This document shows, in pieces, positions 6,387-9,785 of a stretch of 9,785 bases of DNA (within the stretch, counting starts at the first letter, position 1; every line of letters starts with the position of its first letter). Below the pieces are notes generated by a model. The model saw nothing but the letters and a program-made list of their open reading frames with translations, did no database searches and was not told where the DNA came from. This DNA comes from Sphingobacteriaceae bacterium (GTDB taxonomy: Bacteria; Bacteroidota; Bacteroidia; B-17B0; Aurantibacillaceae): the NCBI GenBank assembly GCA_025360355.1, contig JANYCL010000340.1, forward strand, positions 1 through 9,785, in the 5' to 3' direction. Both the position numbers and the translations under genes were made by a program.

Positions 6387-7171
6387 TGAAAAGACTATTA
6401 AGAAAAATGTTTCCGGATACGTACACGAAGTTGTACAGGATGAAAAATTTTAATCCCGATGAGTATTTCATGCTTCCTAAAAAGGACTTAACCTATTCTA
6501 AAGATCTATTATACACATTTAATAATTGCGATTTTATTACGGAACCACGTTTTGCACATGCTTATCAATTATGTAAAGAGCTCGGTGGCGATCTGTTAAA
6601 AGATTATGATATTCAATGGCGGATGTATATGTTATGTTGTGCGGCGCATCACGCAACAAAACTAGAAGGGGATTTTATTGATTGTGGTGTGTACACAGGA
6701 TTTTGCACCCGCGCTATTATAGATTTTGTTCAATTCGGGAAACTGGATAAAAAATATTATTTAATGGATACGTTCGAAGGCTTAGACCCACGTTACAGCA
6801 ATGAATACGAAATGCAGCGCAACGAAAAATTAGGTTACGGTAAATCAGGAAATTTATACGAGAAAGTAAAGAAAACTTTTTCTGAATTTAAAAATGTTGA
6901 ACTAATTAAAGGCGCTATCCCGGATACTTTACCTTTAGTGAAAACAAATAAAATCGCTTTCCTATCGGTTGACATGAATACAGAAGGACCCGAAGTTGCA
7001 GCCATGGAATATTTTTGGCCAAAATTAGTAACGGGCGCGATGATCGTTTTGGATGATTACGGTTACCCGGGATGTGAAAACCAGAAAGCTGCCCACGATA
7101 AATTTGCGGCAAGTAAAGGATGTCTTGTTTTTCCATTACCAACTTGTCAAGGATTAATTATTAAACCGTAA
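6386..7171 (+). CDS. TylF/MycF-type O-methyltransferase
   Basis: This 261-residue protein belongs to the macrocin O-methyltransferase (TylF/MycF) family of SAM- and metal-dependent sugar methyltransferases. The SAM site is visible in EGDFIDCGVYTGFCTR (94-109) and YLMDTFEGL (125-133). Acidic residues D196 (LSVDMN) and D223-D224 (VLDDYGY) have the spacing expected for the divalent metal site. The C-terminus CQGLIIKP is a typical family end. It starts with an ATG sharing one base with the wzt stop, so it is made together with the exporter ATPase. A likely role is O-methylation of a sugar in the exported glycan, perhaps as an end cap, but the acceptor and position are unknown. The family also acts on macrolides; nothing here suggests an antibiotic pathway. 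Confidence 0.85.
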   Translation: MKRLLRKMFPDTYTKLYRMKNFNPDEYFMLPKKDLTYSKDLLYTFNNCDFITEPRFAHAYQLCKELGGDLLKDYDIQWRMYMLCCAAHHATKLEGDFIDCGVYTGFCTRAIIDFVQFGKLDKKYYLMDTFEGLDPRYSNEYEMQRNEKLGYGKSGNLYEKVKKTFSEFKNVELIKGAIPDTLPLVKTNKIAFLSVDMNTEGPEVAAMEYFWPKLVTGAMIVLDDYGYPGCENQKAAHDKFAASKGCLVFPLPTCQGLIIKP

Positions 7172-7172
7172 A

Positions 7173-8036
7173 ATGATACAACCTAAAGTATCAATATGCA
7201 TTCCTACTTACAAGCAAGTAAATTATTTGCAAAGAACGATTGACTCCGTTTTAAAACAAGACTACACAGATTTTGAACTAGTTATTACGGATGATTCTCC
7301 TGATGGATCTGTAAAAAATTTATTGGATAAATATGATTTTAAAGGGAAATTAAAATATTATAAGAATACAAATCCATTGGGTTCACCGGAGAATTGGAAT
7401 GAGTGTGTAAGAAAAGCTTCAGGCGAACTCATTAAAATACTACATCACGACGATTGGTTTACTGAATCTTATAGTTTGAAAAAATTTGTTGATGCTTTGG
7501 ACGATCCTAAAATTGGTTTTGTTTTTAGTATGACCAGCTCAATTAATTCAAAATTAAAAACAGAAACACGTCATGTTGTTGATGAAAAATTCCTGCAAGA
7601 CTTGAAAAATGATCCATCCATTCTTTTTTTTGGGAATTTAATTGGTCCGCCCAGCTCTGTCATGTATCGCAAAAGTAATGGTATAAAATTTGATACTAAA
7701 TTAAAATGGGTGGTGGATATCGATTTTTATATTCAATGTTTGTTAATGAATAAGAATTTTATTTTTTTAACGGATGCTCTAATTACCAGTGTAAATAACG
7801 CAGAACATAGTGTTACTAACGATTGTGTGAACAAGGAAGTGGAAGTTTATGAATACGCTTACCTTTATAAAAAAATTGGAGGACAAAAAAGAATAAGCTC
7901 CAGATACGTCGATTTTTTTAGACATCTCTTTCACCGCTATAATGTTAGTAAGAATGAAGTTAAGGAACTGTTAAGAGAACTGAAACCCGATAAAAATATT
8001 CGTTTGGCTTTATTACGTAATAAAGTCGGTATTTAA
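7173..8036 (+). CDS. Family 2 glycosyltransferase
   Basis: This 287-residue protein has a GT-A fold typical of family GT2, transferring a sugar from a nucleotide-sugar to the growing chain on the cytoplasmic side of the inner membrane. VSICIPTYKQVNYLQRTIDSV opens the nucleotide-binding domain. ITDDSPDGS (38-46) carries the first conserved aspartates, G70..ENWN (73-76) follows, and HHDDW (91-95) is the metal-binding DXD-type motif. VDIDFYIQCL near 190 fits the usual acceptor-side ED/D region. There is no membrane segment, so it is not a processive synthase. It starts one base after the stop of the methyltransferase gene. Donor, acceptor and linkage cannot be inferred. Confidence 0.9.
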   Translation: MIQPKVSICIPTYKQVNYLQRTIDSVLKQDYTDFELVITDDSPDGSVKNLLDKYDFKGKLKYYKNTNPLGSPENWNECVRKASGELIKILHHDDWFTESYSLKKFVDALDDPKIGFVFSMTSSINSKLKTETRHVVDEKFLQDLKNDPSILFFGNLIGPPSSVMYRKSNGIKFDTKLKWVVDIDFYIQCLLMNKNFIFLTDALITSVNNAEHSVTNDCVNKEVEVYEYAYLYKKIGGQKRISSRYVDFFRHLFHRYNVSKNEVKELLRELKPDKNIRLALLRNKVGI

Positions 8037-8048
8037 AAAATAAATAAT

Positions 8049-8687
8049 ATGAAATTACATTTAGGATGTGGAACAAAATATTTTGATGGATATGTAAATA
8101 TTGATTATCCGCCAAGTGAACATACGGTTCAAAAAGATCTTGTGGCCGATCAGTTCTGTAATATTCTTGAACTTGATCATGCACCGGGTACAATTGATGA
8201 AGTTCGTTTGCATCACGTGTTTGAACATTTTGCACGTCCTGTAACATGCGCTTTGCTTTGCAATTGGTATATGTGGCTTAAGCCGGGAGGAATACTTCAT
8301 ATTGAAGTTCCCGATTTTGAAAAAACTGCAAAGGTTGCTTTAGGAATGTTTACAAAACCCAAACAACGGTTTGTAGCACTCCGGCATATTTTTGGTTCAC
8401 ATGAAGCGCATTGGGCAGTGCATTACGAAGGGTATTCAAATAAATTAATGACTGAACTGCTTAGTAACTTCGGTTTTAAAATTAAAGAATACAAAAAAAA
8501 TGAGCACAATGGAACTTACAACATGGAAGTGATAGCCGTAAAAGAAAATAATAATTTAACCTGGAACGATCTAATTAGAATTAGCGAAACATGGTTAAAA
8601 AATTATATGGTAGACGAAGCAGAATCAGAAAAAACGATGCACGCTGCCTGGATGGAAGAATATCATAAAATCATTAATAAAAAATAA
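8049..8687 (+). CDS. Small class I SAM-dependent methyltransferase
   Basis: This 212-residue protein begins directly with the SAM-binding strand and loop KLHLGCGTKYFDGYVNID (2-19). It continues with IDEVRLHHVFEHF (49-61) and LKPGGILHIEVPDF (77-90), the order found in the Methyltransf_11-like group of predicted methyltransferases common in polysaccharide clusters. A C-terminal helical region (about 165-212) is rich in charged residues. It starts 12 A/T-only bases after the glycosyltransferase stop, within the same operon. It probably methylates a sugar or a carried intermediate of the glycan, but members of this group vary widely in substrate and some are never assigned one. It has no membrane segment or signal peptide. 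Confidence 0.8.
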   Translation: MKLHLGCGTKYFDGYVNIDYPPSEHTVQKDLVADQFCNILELDHAPGTIDEVRLHHVFEHFARPVTCALLCNWYMWLKPGGILHIEVPDFEKTAKVALGMFTKPKQRFVALRHIFGSHEAHWAVHYEGYSNKLMTELLSNFGFKIKEYKKNEHNGTYNMEVIAVKENNNLTWNDLIRISETWLKNYMVDEAESEKTMHAAWMEEYHKIINKK

Positions 8688-8691
8688 TAGT

Positions 8692-9375
8692 ATGCTTGAT
8701 AAATTGTTTAAATCAACTAAAAAATTAGAAGACCCTGCGAAAAATTTAAATTCAACAGAATTTGAAGTTAATAATTGGGTTGTTTCTGATTTTGTAGTTA
8801 ATAATCTTGTTCCTGTTGTAAGTGCACATCCTTTTCCTTTAAATGAACTGATGTTGATGACAGCAACCGTATGTCGCTTTAAACCGGAATTAATATTTGA
8901 GTGGGGAACCAATATTGGTAAATCGGCCCGTATTTTTTACGAAATAACAAAAGCATTTAATATTAAATCTGAAATTCATTCGATCGATCTGCCTGACGAT
9001 GTTTTTCATAATGAACACCCGCAGGATAACCGCGGTAAAATGGTAAGAGGTTTAAAAGAAGTTACACTTCATCAAGCCGACGGAATTGAATGTTCGCTTA
9101 GATTAATTAAACAAAAATCCCCGAAAGGGAAAGTTTTATTTTTTGTGGATGGCGATCATAGTTACGAATCCGTTAAAAAAGAACTTAGCGCAATTCTGCA
9201 AAACGTACCTGATGCCGCTGTTTTATTACACGATACATTTTATCAATCGGAAGATTCAAAATATAACATTGGCCCGTTTAAAGCTGTGAAAGAAGTATTA
9301 GGAAATTACAAAGGCTACGAATTAATTTCAACCAATATGGGCTTACCGGGAATGTCGCTGGTATATAAAAAATAA
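8692..9375 (+). CDS. CmcI-like class I methyltransferase family protein
   Basis: This 227-residue protein resembles the CmcI/rhamnosyl O-methyltransferase group, often labelled cephalosporin hydroxylase in error. Visible motifs are LIFEWGTNIGKSARIFYE (67-84) for SAM binding, IHSIDLPDD (95-103) with the acidic residue expected to hold the ribose, FVDGDHSYESV (151-161) and LLHDTF (178-183). The last two are the metal and catalytic region of this fold. The first 50 residues are a poorly conserved leader with no signal peptide. It starts four bases after the preceding methyltransferase stop. Methylation of a sugar hydroxyl in the same glycan is the likely role, based on motif and neighbourhood, with acceptor unknown. 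Confidence 0.8.
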   Translation: MLDKLFKSTKKLEDPAKNLNSTEFEVNNWVVSDFVVNNLVPVVSAHPFPLNELMLMTATVCRFKPELIFEWGTNIGKSARIFYEITKAFNIKSEIHSIDLPDDVFHNEHPQDNRGKMVRGLKEVTLHQADGIECSLRLIKQKSPKGKVLFFVDGDHSYESVKKELSAILQNVPDAAVLLHDTFYQSEDSKYNIGPFKAVKEVLGNYKGYELISTNMGLPGMSLVYKK

Positions 9376-9377
9376 GA

Positions 9378-9785
9378 ATGAGTGATCAGAGGTCAGAGCC
9401 GTTAATTTCTGTTGTATTACCTGTTTATAATGGGGAGGAATATCTCCGTGAGTCAATTGATAGTATTTTAGGTCAAACGTATTCTAATTTCGAGCTTTTG
9501 ATATTGAATGATGGCTCTACTGATAGATCGGAGGAAATAATCAGATCTTACTCAGATGCCCGAATAAAATATCACAAGCATTCAAATTGCGGACTAGCCG
9601 CTACATTAAACAAAGGAATTGAATTAGCAAAAGGAGAATATATTGCACGACAGGATCAGGACGATATTAGTTCACCTGCAAGATTTGAAAAGCAAATTAA
9701 TTTTATGTTGGCAAATCCCAATATTGCTTTATTAGGAACAAATGCCGAGATCATAAATGAGAAAAGCCAATCTCTTCAGCGGTTT
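9378..9785 (+). CDS. Family 2 glycosyltransferase, 3' end missing
   Basis: An ATG two bases after the CmcI-like gene opens a frame that runs without a stop to the right edge, giving 136 visible residues. It begins MSDQRSEPLISVVLPVYNGE, continues with LILNDGSTDRS (41-51), CGLAATLNKGIELAKGEYIA (71-90) and the metal-binding ARQDQDDIS (90-98). These are classic motifs of a GT2 glycosyltransferase of the bacterial surface-polysaccharide type. It closely resembles typical O-antigen transferases and is more canonical than the GT2 at 7173-8036. Its length, C-terminal domain and acceptor specificity lie beyond the window, and the operon evidently continues to the right. Confidence 0.9.
   Translation, partial: MSDQRSEPLISVVLPVYNGEEYLRESIDSILGQTYSNFELLILNDGSTDRSEEIIRSYSDARIKYHKHSNCGLAATLNKGIELAKGEYIARQDQDDISSPARFEKQINFMLANPNIALLGTNAEIINEKSQSLQRF

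Noticed and set aside
6915..7142. Minus-strand open frame opposite the TylF-type gene
   Set aside because: Antisense shadow of a confident gene, with no recognisable protein features.
7960..8300. Minus-strand open frames opposite the glycosyltransferase end and the small methyltransferase
   Set aside because: Both overlap confident plus-strand genes and show no domain or signal.
8625..8912. Minus-strand open frame across the junction of the two methyltransferases
   Set aside because: Antisense shadow; the plus-strand genes there have clear motifs.
6386..9375. Natural-product antibiotic cluster suggested by TylF- and CmcI-like enzymes
   Set aside because: No polyketide, peptide synthetase or resistance genes are present; the Wzm/Wzt pair and glycosyltransferases fit surface polysaccharide instead.
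1..9785. Mobile element, CRISPR array, tRNA or rRNA
   Set aside because: No transposase, integrase, regularly spaced repeats, or tRNA-like cloverleaf could be seen; nearly every base is in a coding region.

Overview
This window looks like chromosomal DNA from a member of the Bacteroidota, probably an environmental relative of the Flavobacteriia, Sphingobacteriia or Cytophagia. The DNA is AT-rich. There are no clear Shine-Dalgarno sequences before most starts. It holds a Bacteroidota-type TonB-linked outer-membrane receptor, a Bacteroidota-type OprB-like carbohydrate porin, and copies of the -7 promoter motif TAnnTTTG. The genus cannot be told from the sequence.

The left part (1-4112) concerns the outer membrane. 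A TonB-dependent receptor, cut off by the left edge, runs rightwards and ends at 2215. A two-gene leftward unit faces it: an unrecognised acidic cytoplasmic protein (3543-4112), then a carbohydrate porin (2212-3513). The porin and receptor genes converge and overlap by four bases. A hairpin-forming sequence lies inside the last codons of the porin.

Positions 4113-4281 form a divergent intergenic region with unusually dense structure. It contains an imperfect inverted repeat, an 11-bp direct repeat, a perfect TAnnTTTG match and a 23-bp near-perfect palindrome, all just before the rightward operon. This is the most likely control point of the window.

The right part (4282-9785) is one tightly packed rightward operon for making and exporting a surface polysaccharide, most likely an O-antigen. 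Its order is: ABC-2 permease (wzm), ABC ATPase with a long C-terminal domain (wzt), TylF-type methyltransferase, family 2 glycosyltransferase, small class I methyltransferase, CmcI-like methyltransferase, and a second family 2 glycosyltransferase cut off by the right edge. The first three genes are joined by TAATG overlaps and the others by gaps of 1 to 12 bases. Together they suggest a chain built in the cytoplasm on a lipid carrier by the glycosyltransferases, methylated by one or more methyltransferases, recognised by the Wzt C-terminal domain, and exported by Wzm/Wzt. The sugar, linkage and methylated positions cannot be read from the sequence.

I found no tRNA, rRNA, CRISPR array, insertion sequence or integrase. 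The locus type is known. The most open points are the repeats before wzm, the start of wzm, the unknown 189-residue protein, and whether methylation serves as an export signal.
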